Part shown: one piece after another, positions 1-8,526 of the stretch | How the letters are laid out: each line of letters opens with the position of its first letter | Position numbering within the stretch: position 1 is the stretch's first letter | Program-made: the position numbers and the translations under genes | DNA from: Chlorobiota bacterium | GTDB taxonomy: Bacteria; Bacteroidota; Bacteroidia; Bacteroidales; F082 | DNA length: 63,260 nucleotides | Assembly (NCBI GenBank): GCA_030618545.1 | Contig: JAUXDH010000002.1 | Span: forward strand, 1-63,260 | Direction: 5' to 3' | Notes under the pieces: generated by a model | Told to the model about the DNA's origin: nothing | What the model saw: only the letters and a program-made list of their open reading frames with translations | Database searches by the model: none

Positions 1-962
1 TTGATTGGAAGGGAGGTATCATAACCGGGTAATTTCGCCACCAGGTTACAAAAAAGTGTAAGGCCACCTCCCATCAGTATTACCGCAGGCATCAACAATC
101 GATGGTTGGATGTGCGGTAAAAGCTTCTCGCCAGATGCGGCACGGCCAATCCAACAAAAGCTATTGGCCCGGTAAAAGCAGTGGAGAGTGCGATCAAAAA
201 ACCGGCAACCAGGATAACAACAGTCTGCAGGTACCTTGTATCGACGCCCACACTTCTGGCATATTGATCTCCCAGCAAAAAAGCATTCAGGGGTTTCATC
301 AATAAAATGCTGATCAGCAAACCAACTATTGTTGCTATCATAAGAAAAACCGACTGACTGATGTTGGTCTTGGAAAAACTTCCTAATCCCCACAACACAT
401 AAGCATGCAGATCTTCGGCGCTGCTCAAAAACTGAAGCACCCCAACAACTGCTGAAACCGCATATCCAATCATGATTCCAATAATCAGTACCGTTACCAC
501 ATTCCCAATCCTGTTTGATGCAAACAGAATAATGGAAAGCACTGCAAGCGCTCCCAGCATAGCAGCCAGCACAACACCCAATTCATTAAAAATATTCGCT
601 GAACTTAATATATCAACGCCCATCGTGCCACCCAACAAAATGACCAATGCCACTCCCAGGCTTGCTCCTGAACTGATTCCCAGCACCGCAGGACCTGCCA
701 ATGGATTTCGAAAGATAGATTGAAGTAACAATCCGGACAAACCGAGGGCCATACCTGTAACCCACGCGGTGATAGCCTGGGGAAGTCGGTATTCAAGAAC
801 GATCACGTTGGCAACACCTTTGTCCTGCTGTCCTGCCAAAACACTGATTACATCCGCCCAGGATATCATTACTGATCCATATCCCAGGTTGGCCAGGAAA
901 AGAAAAATAGTCAGTACGCTGAATATCAGGTACCATAGGTTTCTATTTGTGGTTGATTGCAT
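1..962 (-). CDS. FecCD-family ABC transporter permease (3' end cut off)
   Basis: This is the inner-membrane permease of a type II importer for iron-siderophore, haem or cobalamin. About 320 codons are readable from ATG at 962-960, and the frame runs off the window edge. The translation is highly hydrophobic and shows FecCD/BtuC signatures: YRLPQAITAWVTGMALG near residue 70, then FRNPLAGPAVLGISSGASLG, then FTGPIAFVGLAVPHLAR, and near the cut PGYDTSLPI, which sits where this family has its ELPVG motif. Judged against the family, only about 20-30 residues are missing. It follows a substrate-binding lipoprotein gene on the same strand with a 75-bp gap, so the two probably form one importer. The ATPase gene would lie beyond the edge. 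The substrate cannot be told from sequence. Confidence 0.9.
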   Translation of the reverse strand, partial: MQSTTNRNLWYLIFSVLTIFLFLANLGYGSVMISWADVISVLAGQQDKGVANVIVLEYRLPQAITAWVTGMALGLSGLLLQSIFRNPLAGPAVLGISSGASLGVALVILLGGTMGVDILSSANIFNELGVVLAAMLGALAVLSIILFASNRIGNVVTVLIIGIMIGYAVSAVVGVLQFLSSAEDLHAYVLWGLGSFSKTNISQSVFLMIATIVGLLISILLMKPLNAFLLGDQYARSVGVDTRYLQTVVILVAGFLIALSTAFTGPIAFVGLAVPHLARSFYRTSNHRLLMPAVILMGGGLTLFCNLVAKLPGYDTSLPI

Positions 963-1037
963 GAAAAGCTAAAGGTAGGGTATTTTATCATTTTACAAAG
1001 GTCTCTTCCAGGTACTGTGGACTCTGGTAGATCGGGC

Positions 1038-2198
1038 TTAATCCACCAGGAGTTGGTAGTACTTTGGTTTGTAATCAGGAAGTAAGCCAGGGTGGAAAGC
1101 CTTAATTAAATCAGCGAGGATGAGGTGGGGTTCGAGCGGACTGGTCTCAAAGTAAGCTGACTCACGAGCATTACAATAAATCACCTTTTTCTCTTTAAAG
1201 GCTTTGAAGTGCCGGTAAAGCTCATTTTCAGCCTGCAAGCCCCTGTAAGTTGCATCATCTGCGTAAGAGCCAATGATGCGCCAATAATCCGCATCGTAGG
1301 CTTTTCCATAAACCACCTCATAATCCAGGGGAAAACTGGCATTGTGTTCATCATCTTTCCATAAGTAATTTGCTCCGGCATCTTTAAACAGTTGTGCTAT
1401 ATAGCTCTTACCACCGGGGACAAACCATTGCCCGTTGAAATATTTATCAGAAAATAAAGTTGGCTTAGCTTCAATATTTAAGGTCATTTGCTTCAAATAC
1501 TCATACTTGAAAACAATTGCATTGAATATGCTGTCCGCTATTCCTTCTTCCCCAAAAAAGGTTGCTGTAAACTTTATCCATTCTGCTCTGCCAAGTGGGT
1601 CCGTTTCAAAGTAATCGTAGTAGAAGATTAAAGGGATGCCGGTTACATCGAGTGCATGTGATTCGGTTACCTTAAAAGGTGAATAGAATATCAACGATGG
1701 GTTTACGGTAATGGTTTTTTCCACAAATAAGTCGCTTGTAGTAGCCAATTCCGACACCTCACCTCTTTTAAGCATTTCCTTTACATTCTCATTGATGATG
1801 TACTTCGACTCAGAGATTCCAACAACACAATCCAGCTTATTCAATTTATCAAACGCATTTAACTGAGTAGCTGAGAAAACGGCAACACTGTCAACAGGAA
1901 GGACAATCATGTTAACTGTATCATAGAATTTTTGTGCAATATTAGCCGGCACAACGAAGTATTCTCCAATGACCATCTGTCTGAGTTCGGGATGGTAAAC
2001 AACTATTTTAGAGATCCCGTTCCAGCGAAAAATATCAAACCCTTCGGCAAAAATAATATCAGAATCCAGGTTTTCAGGAGCGTTGGTGTCAAAATAATCT
2101 TTGATTCCGGGCTTAGACTTGTGGTCGGAACAGGAAGTGATCAGGATGAAAACCACCAAGGTGTATATCACAGTTTTTAAATACTTGCCCATTTTCAT
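1038..2198 (-). CDS. ABC transporter substrate-binding lipoprotein (BtuF/FepB-like)
   Basis: A 386-residue lipoprotein with a signal sequence ending in the lipobox LITSC (Cys about residue 23). The body looks like a TroA/BtuF-type periplasmic binding protein: a first lobe with a VGISESKYI segment, a segment NPSLIFYSPF, the motif GIPLIFYYDYFETDPLGRAEWIKF, which is typical of iron-siderophore and cobalamin binders, and a second lobe with FFEGEEG-like and AGANYLW elements. It lies three bases after a GroES-like gene and 75 bp before the FecCD permease gene, so it should be the ligand-capturing part of that importer. In Bacteroidota such binders are often anchored to the inner membrane. Iron-siderophore or cobamide are both possible ligands; nothing here decides between them. 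Confidence 0.85.
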   Translation of the reverse strand: MKMGKYLKTVIYTLVVFILITSCSDHKSKPGIKDYFDTNAPENLDSDIIFAEGFDIFRWNGISKIVVYHPELRQMVIGEYFVVPANIAQKFYDTVNMIVLPVDSVAVFSATQLNAFDKLNKLDCVVGISESKYIINENVKEMLKRGEVSELATTSDLFVEKTITVNPSLIFYSPFKVTESHALDVTGIPLIFYYDYFETDPLGRAEWIKFTATFFGEEGIADSIFNAIVFKYEYLKQMTLNIEAKPTLFSDKYFNGQWFVPGGKSYIAQLFKDAGANYLWKDDEHNASFPLDYEVVYGKAYDADYWRIIGSYADDATYRGLQAENELYRHFKAFKEKKVIYCNARESAYFETSPLEPHLILADLIKAFHPGLLPDYKPKYYQLLVD

Positions 2199-2201
2199 TG
2201 A

Positions 2202-2585
2202 TTACTCCGGAACAAGGTCATCCCGTTCCAGCAGAAGTATGGAATGTTGCGGCACGATAAAATACTTTTCCCTTTGATATTGGATTTCGACAGCTCCTTT
2301 TTTCAGGAAGATAGCCATATCCCCAACCTGGGCCTGCAACGGAATGTAATTGATCGTCTCTTCTTTTTTCTTCCATGGCTCATCAATTCCATCAGATGGC
2401 AATGGTATAGGATATCCGGGACCTGCCTTCACCACATAACCACTCTGGATCTCTTCCTTTTCCTTGTAACCGGGTGGCAGCAAAAGGCCGCTTCTCGTTT
2501 TTCCGGTATCTGACTTTGGTTTTATCAATACGCGGTCTCCAACAACTATCAGGTTGTCAATTGGATTTATACTTTCTGCTTCCAT
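2202..2585 (-). CDS. GroES-like co-chaperone family protein
   Basis: A 127-residue protein with the chaperonin-10 pattern: VVGDRVLIKPK near residue 15, a mobile-loop-like stretch TGKTRSGLLLPP, IQSGYVVKAGPG, and a C-terminal half with VGDMAIFLKKGAVEIQYQREKYFIVPQHSILL. It is longer than canonical GroES (about 95 residues), having an insertion around residues 65-85 (DGIDEPWKKKEE). No groEL is adjacent. Its stop lies three bases before the binding-lipoprotein start, so the two are probably co-transcribed. It is more likely a divergent paralogue of GroES than the main co-chaperonin; partner and function are not visible. Confidence 0.8.
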   Translation of the reverse strand: MEAESINPIDNLIVVGDRVLIKPKSDTGKTRSGLLLPPGYKEKEEIQSGYVVKAGPGYPIPLPSDGIDEPWKKKEETINYIPLQAQVGDMAIFLKKGAVEIQYQREKYFIVPQHSILLLERDDLVPE

Positions 2586-2643
2586 ATTTGAAGGTTAAGG
2601 ATAGCAAAATTAGGCTAATTTTGTGCTAAAACATCATGTAGTT

Positions 2644-2958
2644 ATGCGCTTTGTCTTTTTCAAAACCCCCAGACCAAAGCAATTCACATTTAAACCCCGG
2701 CATTTCGATGAAGAGAAGGAACGTTTTGAACGAAGAAAGGCGGAGCTTGGACTCAATTCAGAACTCTCACATCGTGAAAGCATGAGGGCACAGATGCACA
2801 ATAGATGGCAGAGGGGAGGATCCTTCCGGGGAGCGAGCAACCTTTCACGATTGCTCTATTTCGCATTTTATGCGTTTGTAATCGTAGGCGGTGTTTACCT
2901 GATCTTCTTTACCGACTTTGTGGATAAGCTTGTCGCATTGTTTGGGGTGGGGAGGTAG
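2644..2958 (+). CDS. Small single-pass membrane protein, conserved in Bacteroidota
   Basis: A 104-residue protein starting MRFVFFKTPRPKQF, with a basic, charged middle (FDEEKERFERRKAELGL) and one C-terminal transmembrane segment (LLYFAFYAFVIVGGVYLIFF) followed by a short tail. The frame also opens at a GTG at 2623, but I chose ATG 2644 because MRFVFFKTP is the usual beginning of this protein as I remember it from related genomes. It is transcribed divergently from the GroES-like gene. The many Lys, Arg and Glu residues before the membrane segment suggest a cytoplasmic N-terminus. Function unknown; no enzyme motif is present. Confidence 0.6.
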   Translation: MRFVFFKTPRPKQFTFKPRHFDEEKERFERRKAELGLNSELSHRESMRAQMHNRWQRGGSFRGASNLSRLLYFAFYAFVIVGGVYLIFFTDFVDKLVALFGVGR

Positions 2959-2963
2959 GGGGT

Positions 2964-3005
2964 TTAATGGTTAATGGTTAATGGTTAATGGTTAATGGTT
3001 AATAG
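2964..3005. repeat. Heptamer tandem repeat TTAATGG, six units
   Basis: Five exact TTAATGG units followed by one TTAATAG unit, uninterrupted, starting five bases after the stop codon of the preceding small membrane protein gene. It belongs to the family of 7-nt tandem repeats seen in many spacers of this window. Confidence 0.95.
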
Positions 3006-3284
3006 TTGTGCCGCATGCAGGAAAACGACATCATGATTAGAAAACTAATTAATATTATTTCATTCATCAGGTGATAACTATATATGGATTTCAGATAAAA
3101 AGATTCTATTCAATATTACAGAAAAGATTAATTTACTAAAACAAAAAATAAATACGACGGCACAACAAAAAATATAGGGCATTTGGCTGTAAGCACTAAT
3201 AATGAAGATGATAGTAATAAACAATCATGGTGGCAAATTGGATAATTGGAGTTTCAAAATGCTAAACGACCAATATTCAAACCG

Positions 3285-3319
3285 TTAATGGTTATTCGTT
3301 AATGGATAATGGATAATAG
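3285..3319. repeat. Heptamer tandem repeat, five degenerate units
   Basis: Five consecutive 7-nt units: TTAATGG, TTATTCG, TTAATGG, ATAATGG, ATAATAG. It has the same unit as the tract at 2964-3005 but is more degenerate, about 120 bp before mutL. Confidence 0.85.
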
Positions 3320-3439
3320 AAGCAAAACCTATGACATATTGCGCTGATGGTGAATGGAAATTAGGTGGGAATGAGTTCGAAATACAGGAGGGGTCAGGTG
3401 GATATAAAATGAAAAAAACTAAAACAGAAAACATTCCGG

Positions 3440-5269
3440 ATGTCGAATATCATTAAGCTTCTTCCTGATTCAGTTGCAAACCAGATTGCCGCGGGTGAGG
3501 TAATTCAAAGACCTGCCTCCGCAGTTAAGGAATTGTTAGAGAACGGAATTGATGCCGGAGCAACCAACATCGACCTTGTGATAAAAGATGCCGGCAAGAC
3601 CCTGATACAGGTGATCGACAACGGCAGTGGCATGTCGCCAATAGATGTCAGGATGAGTTTTGAAAGACACGCGACATCGAAAATATCAAATGCGGATGAT
3701 CTTTTCGCCATACGTACCATGGGTTTCAGGGGTGAAGCGCTGGCATCCATTGCAGCCATTGCACAGGTGGAAGTGAGAACAAAACCTCATGAAGATGAAC
3801 TGGGAACCTGTTTGAAAGTGGAAGGCTCCAAAGTTGTCAGCCAGGAACCATGCCAGTGCGGAGCCGGATCTAACATCCTTGTTAAGAATTTATTCTTCAA
3901 TGTGCCTGCCCGTCGTAATTTCCTGAAATCGAATGCTGCCGAAACCAGACACATCATCGAAGAATTTATCAGGGCTTCTGTGTTTCAGCCCAATATTTCT
4001 TTCGGCATGACCCACAATGACAAGATTGTCTTTAAACTGCTGTCAGGAAGCCTGAAGTCGAGGATAGTGGGTCTTTTCGGGAATGTTTATAATCAGCGTC
4101 TGATGCCGGTAGAACAGTTAACGGATCAGCTAAAGATCCATGGCTTTATCGGGAAACCTGAATTTGCAAAAAAGACAAGAGGAGAACAGTATTTCTTTGT
4201 AAACGATAGATTTATCAAACACGCCTACCTGAACCATGCCGTTGCCAACAGCTACACCGAACTGATACCTGTAGATTCCTTCCCCAGCTACTTTCTGAAT
4301 ATTGAAATTGATCCAAAGGATATTGACATCAACATCCACCCCACCAAAACAGAAGTCAACTTCAGGGATGCCCGATATGTGTATGGTGTGCTGCAGGCGG
4401 CAGTTAAACAATCGATTGGGCAGCATAGCCTCACTCCTACGATAGATTTCGATCTTGATCCTACGATTGAAGCCATCATACATACGCGCCCCAAAGGGCC
4501 TGTGGAGCAACCGGGGGTGACCATAGATCCCGAATACAACCCATTCGAACAAACTGAGAAAATAACAACAGACAATTTTAAACCTAAACCTAAAACAGGA
4601 GATGCTAACTGGGAAGCGCTTTATTCACAAAGCTCCTCCAGGCCAAAGGAAAAACTTACGCCTGAAGATGAAGAACCACTAAAACAACAGCAGGATCAGC
4701 CAGCCCCTGTCAGGTTCTTTCAATCGCACAACAGATACATCCTTTGTAATGTAAAGTCGGGCCTCTTGTTCATCGATCAGCAGAAAGCCCACGAGCGTAT
4801 CCTTTATGAGCATTACCTTCAGATAATGTCGGGATCGGGCAATCCGTCGCAGCAACAACTGTTTCCGCACAATATTCATCTTTCTCCGGGCGATGCTGAG
4901 ATTGTCCGGTCTTTGATGAAAGATCTTGAGAAAATGGGATTTCTTCTGGAATCATTTGGAGCCAATGGATTTGTCGTAAAAGGCATACCTGCAGATATGA
5001 AGGAAAGCATGCTGGAATCTTCCCTTGAGCAAATTATCGAAAACCATAAACAACAGGCCAGGGATTTGAATTACGACAAAAAGGTTAATTTAGCCCGATC
5101 GATAGCTGCCAACGCGTCTTTAAAGGAAGGCACCAAGCTCAGCGACACTGAGATGGCAGATATTTTCGATCGGTTGTTTGCCTGCCAGGTTCCTGAAGTC
5201 ACTCCTGATGGAAAAAAAACGATGACAATCATCCCGCTGTCAGACTTAGAGCAATTGGTGAAAAAATGA
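3440..5269 (+). CDS. mutL: DNA mismatch repair protein MutL
   Basis: A 609-residue MutL, the ATP-driven matchmaker between mismatch-bound MutS and downstream repair nucleases. The N-terminal GHKL ATPase is complete: IAAGEV (16-21), the catalytic Glu31 with Asn35 in KELLENGIDAGAT, DNGSGM, and GFRGEALASI. The transducer domain follows (FFVNDRFIKH and the conserved HPTKTEVNFRD). A low-complexity linker runs about 340-425, and then comes the C-terminal dimerisation domain. The usual endonuclease motif DQHAxxE is here DQQKAHE, the ACR-like position reads AAN, and the usual CPHGRP region reads TPDGKK, so metal binding for nicking is probably lost. I recall similar changes in other Bacteroidota MutL proteins. 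Preceded by a 480-bp repeat-rich spacer, so probably transcribed from its own promoter. Confidence 0.95.
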   Translation: MSNIIKLLPDSVANQIAAGEVIQRPASAVKELLENGIDAGATNIDLVIKDAGKTLIQVIDNGSGMSPIDVRMSFERHATSKISNADDLFAIRTMGFRGEALASIAAIAQVEVRTKPHEDELGTCLKVEGSKVVSQEPCQCGAGSNILVKNLFFNVPARRNFLKSNAAETRHIIEEFIRASVFQPNISFGMTHNDKIVFKLLSGSLKSRIVGLFGNVYNQRLMPVEQLTDQLKIHGFIGKPEFAKKTRGEQYFFVNDRFIKHAYLNHAVANSYTELIPVDSFPSYFLNIEIDPKDIDINIHPTKTEVNFRDARYVYGVLQAAVKQSIGQHSLTPTIDFDLDPTIEAIIHTRPKGPVEQPGVTIDPEYNPFEQTEKITTDNFKPKPKTGDANWEALYSQSSSRPKEKLTPEDEEPLKQQQDQPAPVRFFQSHNRYILCNVKSGLLFIDQQKAHERILYEHYLQIMSGSGNPSQQQLFPHNIHLSPGDAEIVRSLMKDLEKMGFLLESFGANGFVVKGIPADMKESMLESSLEQIIENHKQQARDLNYDKKVNLARSIAANASLKEGTKLSDTEMADIFDRLFACQVPEVTPDGKKTMTIIPLSDLEQLVKK

Positions 5270-5367
5270 CAGTTTGGTTATTTCGGTATGCTAATTGTCA
5301 GTGAAAGAATGTGCTTACGAAAAGTTAAGTTCAAATAATTATTAACCACATATTTTAATATTCGATT

Positions 5368-6021
5368 ATGCAACAAATCAGGCCGGGAGGATTCAGGATG
5401 CTGCCACCGGTAGTCAAAAATCTATTGATTATCAATGGTCTTTTGTTCCTGCCTACTTTTTTCCTGTTTTACCTGATCCCCGGTGAAACTTTATATGATC
5501 TGGTAATTTTTCAGCGACAGTACCTGGCCCTGTATTTTCCGGCCAGTGACTCATTCAAAGTATGGCAGTTTATTACCTACATGTTCATGCATGCAGACCT
5601 GACTCATATCTTTTTCAATATGTTTGCTTTGTGGATGTTTGGTAATGTTCTTGAGAATGTCTGGGGACCCAAACGGTTTCTTAACTATTACCTGATTACA
5701 GGAATCGGCGCTGCAGCAGTTTACCTGATCTGGACTTTTTTAACAGGAGGGCCTTTTGAGGTACCGATGATGGGAGCCTCCGGCGCCGTATTCGGACTGC
5801 TTCTGGCCTTTGGGATGATGTTCCCCAACTCCACTATCTATGTATTTTTTGCCTTGCCGATCAAAGCAAAATATTTTGTGATCATTTATGGAGCGCTTGA
5901 ATTGATCCTGGGATTATCTAACAATCCGAATGACTATGTAGCTCATTTCGCGCATCTTGGCGGGATGATTACCGGATACATTGTATTTATGTTCTGGAAG
6001 AGAAAGGGGAAGGTGTATTAG
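5368..6021 (+). CDS. Rhomboid family intramembrane serine protease
   Basis: A 217-residue polytopic membrane protein of the rhomboid family, which cleaves transmembrane helices of substrate proteins. Visible are the HxxxN element in helix 2 (HIFFNMF, about 80-86), the nucleophile motif GASGAVFG with Ser138, and the catalytic histidine in AHFAHLGG (His196). There are about six transmembrane segments and a short basic tail. It starts 98 bp after mutL. A second rhomboid gene follows after a 375-bp repeat-rich spacer. The start at 5368 fits a short cytoplasmic N-terminus. Substrates unknown. Confidence 0.9.
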   Translation: MQQIRPGGFRMLPPVVKNLLIINGLLFLPTFFLFYLIPGETLYDLVIFQRQYLALYFPASDSFKVWQFITYMFMHADLTHIFFNMFALWMFGNVLENVWGPKRFLNYYLITGIGAAAVYLIWTFLTGGPFEVPMMGASGAVFGLLLAFGMMFPNSTIYVFFALPIKAKYFVIIYGALELILGLSNNPNDYVAHFAHLGGMITGYIVFMFWKRKGKVY

Positions 6022-6396
6022 TGAATTGGTAATTGGTCAATTAGTCACTGGTCAATTGGTCATTGGTGATTGGTTAATTAGTCATCCATACGGACGCCCT
6101 GCGGTTGTTGGTGAATTAGTCATTGGTCATTGCCTGCCCGTCAGCTGACGGAGAAGGCGGGGTCGTCCATCCATACCCCCGAAAGCTTTCGGAGCCCGTT
6201 GGTCATCGGTCGTTGGTTACTGGTTATTGGTGGCAATTAAAAAAAATGGAAATATTTATATTATTGAGATATAAAAACCGTTAAATATAAAGTTTGGAAA
6301 CACAATTCCGGGCCTATAAACTCTGAACCCGAAACTCAGAACCCGGAACCGGAACCCTAAACTCAAAACTCAAAACTCAGAACTCAGAACTCAATC
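6022..6396. repeat. Repeat-filled spacer between two rhomboid genes
   Basis: Three kinds of repeat are packed here. At 6024-6086 and 6108-6130 lie degenerate ATTGGTC-type heptamers, with occasional 8-nt units. At 6084-6210 lies a composite element with CATCCATACGGAC, then CCTGCCCGTC with GAAGGCGGGGTCGTC, and a small palindrome CCGAAAGCTTTCGG. At 6208-6235 more heptamers occur (GTCATCG, GTCGTTG, GTTACTG, GTTATTG). Parts of the composite element recur near 14390-14440, 17450, 27108 and 56515. No gene is seen. Confidence 0.8.
6319..6394. repeat. AACTCAA/AACTCAG heptamer tract abutting a start codon
   Basis: Near-uninterrupted 7-nt units (AACTCTG, AACCCGA, AACTCAG, AACCCGG, some shortened units, then AACTCAA twice, AACTCAG twice and AACTCAA) end two bases before the ATG of the second rhomboid gene. 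The tract therefore forms its immediate 5' region. Confidence 0.9.
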
Positions 6397-7344
6397 ATGT
6401 TTGGATATAAGCAACCACATAGAAATACGAGTGATGTATTAAGACAGATTTTTCTTGGCAAAAACAACATGTCAAGATTAATACTGATCAATACGCTGGT
6501 ATTTCTTGGAATAAACCTTATCAATGTAATTCTAAGGCTTTCGAAGGTATACACCCCTGATGAGATTTCACCTTTGGTTTACTGGCTTTCCGTGCCTGTT
6601 GATCTAGGATTACTTGCCCAACGCTTCTGGACGATTGGCACGTATATGTTTTTGCATACAGGATTCTTCCACCTGTTATTCAACCTGATTGTGCTGTATT
6701 TTGGAAGCATTATTTTCCTTCAATACCTCAACCAGCGAAAGTTATTGTTTACCTATTTAGCCGGTGGAATCGTAGGGGCGTTGCTCTATGTGATCGTTTT
6801 TAACGTCTTTCCTCTGCTGCATGAGGAACATTACAACAGTATTGCCATGGGCGCTTCCGCATCCGTATTATCCGTTCTTGTAGCTATTTCTTACTATGTT
6901 CCTGATTATTCCGTCAACCTTTTGCTTATAGGAAGAACAAAGATTAAATATGTAACCATCGTTGTGCTGCTGCTTGACCTGATCGGAATATTCGGGATCA
7001 ATACCAGTAACCCTGATGAGATTAATTTCGGTGGCCATATTGCACATATTGGAGGCGCTTTGTGGGGATTTATCTATGCTTATTCACTCAAAAAAGGTAA
7101 TGATCTTTACAGTTTTTTGAACAACATCAAATTACCGGTGTTCAGGACACAAAAAAGCAGTCAGAAGTTTGAGACCCACAGACAACAAAATGACCGCCCA
7201 ATAACTGATGACGACTTCAATAAAAAAAGAGCAGCCACACAGGATGATATTGACAAGATACTTGATAAAATTTCCCGCTCAGGTTACGAAAGCCTTTCCA
7301 AGGGGGAAAAAGAACTGCTGTTTAAAAGCAGCAATAAACAATAG
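6397..7344 (+). CDS. Rhomboid family intramembrane serine protease with C-terminal DUF6576-like tail
   Basis: A 315-residue second rhomboid protease. It shows HLLFN (about 92-96), the nucleophile region GASASVLS with Ser154, and the histidine motif HIAHIGG with His217. After the last transmembrane segment (about residue 230) a soluble tail of about 85 residues follows. Its end (DDIDKILDKISRSGYESLSKGEKELL) matches the small helical domain often found at the C-terminus of Bacteroidota rhomboids (DUF6576 as I recall it). The Gly after Ser in the usual GxSG is Ala here, which several active rhomboids tolerate. The start codon directly follows a heptamer repeat tract. Not redundant in sequence with the neighbouring 217-residue rhomboid, so probably not a recent duplication. 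Confidence 0.9.
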   Translation: MFGYKQPHRNTSDVLRQIFLGKNNMSRLILINTLVFLGINLINVILRLSKVYTPDEISPLVYWLSVPVDLGLLAQRFWTIGTYMFLHTGFFHLLFNLIVLYFGSIIFLQYLNQRKLLFTYLAGGIVGALLYVIVFNVFPLLHEEHYNSIAMGASASVLSVLVAISYYVPDYSVNLLLIGRTKIKYVTIVVLLLDLIGIFGINTSNPDEINFGGHIAHIGGALWGFIYAYSLKKGNDLYSFLNNIKLPVFRTQKSSQKFETHRQQNDRPITDDDFNKKRAATQDDIDKILDKISRSGYESLSKGEKELLFKSSNKQ

Positions 7345-7371
7345 TTGACGTTTACCTACCTTTGAGAGATT

Positions 7372-8481
7372 ATGCCCTACAGGTCAAAATACAGCATCTT
7401 TCGAAGCGCTATGCTGGCAATTAACCTGGTCTTTTTTGTTCTTCTGTGTTTTTCGCTGTTGGCTTCATATCAATCTCCGGAATCTTCCGCTTTCTTTGCG
7501 GTTTTTGGACTGATGTATCCCTTGCTTCTGATCATTAACTTCATATTTGTTATTGCCTGGGCGCTGTTGAGGAGTAAGTATTTTCTGTTTTCACTCGTCC
7601 CTATCTTAATAGGATTCGGTCACCTGAAGAATAATTTCCAGTTGAGGTTCACAACAGATCACACTGCTGAGAAAAATGAAATACGGGTACTGACTTACAA
7701 CGTACAGCGATTTGGGATGGATGCCGATGAAGAGACATTTAACACGAACAATCAAACGGTTATTGATTTCCTCAATGATCAAAACCCGGATATCGTTTGC
7801 TTACAGGAATATCATGGAAAAGGGAAGACTCTTTACGAACCGTTGCAAAATGCCAGGACACAACTTGGCGCACAATCCTATTACTATGAAAGTTATTTCA
7901 ACCCTCGTTACCAACAGCTTACAGGTCTGGTGATCTTTTCAAAATTTGAAGCTGTAAACAAGGGGAAATTGAAATTTGAAGGCACCCGTACGTTTGGCAT
8001 TTATACAGATGTGTTAATGGGCGCTGACACTGTCCGGATTTACAACATCCACCTTGCCAGTATACAACTTAAGCCATCTGATATAGATTTTGTGGTTAAT
8101 CCGGGTCAAAATCAGGATGAGATGGGATTGCACGCCCTGCAAATCTATTCTAAGCTGGCGGATGCGTTTCAATTGAGGGAAAAGCAGATGCAGCATCTGT
8201 TAAAGGAACTTGACCATTGTCCGTATCCTGTGATTCTGGCAGGAGATTTCAATGACACACCATCGTCATACATTTACAAACAAATAACGAAATTGCTTGA
8301 AGACACATTTGTTAAAAAAGGAAATGGTTTCAGCATCACTTACGGGGGGCGGATACCTTTTCTGAGGATAGATTATGTAATGAAGAGCCAGCACTTCGAT
8401 ACCAGGACCTACCGGCGGCACCTGGTGGATTATTCTGATCATTATCCATTGAGTGCAGGATTGCAGAAAGATTTATTCTGA
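7372..8481 (+). CDS. Membrane-anchored endonuclease/exonuclease/phosphatase (EEP) family protein
   Basis: A 369-residue protein with an N-terminal membrane part (about three helices, residues 15-90) and an EEP hydrolase domain from about residue 100. EEP signatures are RVLTYNVQRFG (metal-binding Asn), PDIVCLQEYHG (Glu), VILAGDFNDTPSS (Asp and Asn), RIDYVM and YSDHYPL (catalytic Asp-His). The family includes nucleases, sphingomyelinases and inositol phosphatases; membrane anchoring makes a phosphodiesterase acting at the envelope plausible, but the substrate is unknown. A TAnnTTTG element (TACCTTTG, 7357-7364) lies just before the start, only 13 bp after the rhomboid gene, so it can be transcribed independently. 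Confidence 0.88.
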   Translation: MPYRSKYSIFRSAMLAINLVFFVLLCFSLLASYQSPESSAFFAVFGLMYPLLLIINFIFVIAWALLRSKYFLFSLVPILIGFGHLKNNFQLRFTTDHTAEKNEIRVLTYNVQRFGMDADEETFNTNNQTVIDFLNDQNPDIVCLQEYHGKGKTLYEPLQNARTQLGAQSYYYESYFNPRYQQLTGLVIFSKFEAVNKGKLKFEGTRTFGIYTDVLMGADTVRIYNIHLASIQLKPSDIDFVVNPGQNQDEMGLHALQIYSKLADAFQLREKQMQHLLKELDHCPYPVILAGDFNDTPSSYIYKQITKLLEDTFVKKGNGFSITYGGRIPFLRIDYVMKSQHFDTRTYRRHLVDYSDHYPLSAGLQKDLF

Positions 8482-8526
8482 TGAACTTTTTAGCAGTAGT
8501 TTTGTTTTTCCTAAAAATTCATTCAC

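Larger units (their letters stand above)
2959..3439. other. Intergenic spacer with two heptamer tracts
   Basis: No convincing gene is present. The spacer holds two TTAATGG-type heptamer tracts (2964-3005 and 3285-3319) separated by A+T-rich DNA. Short frames in it (for example codons 3050-3178 and 3331-3459) have no start or are very short and look like chance or debris. The mutL promoter must lie here, but no clean TAnnTTTG element stands out. Confidence 0.6.

Noticed and set aside
3331-3459. Small open frame upstream of and overlapping the mutL start
   Set aside because: Only 42 codons, no recognisable motif, overlaps the conserved mutL N-terminus in another frame.
5368-7344. Tandem duplication of rhomboid genes
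   Set aside because: The two proteins differ strongly in length and sequence outside catalytic motifs, so a recent duplication is not supported.
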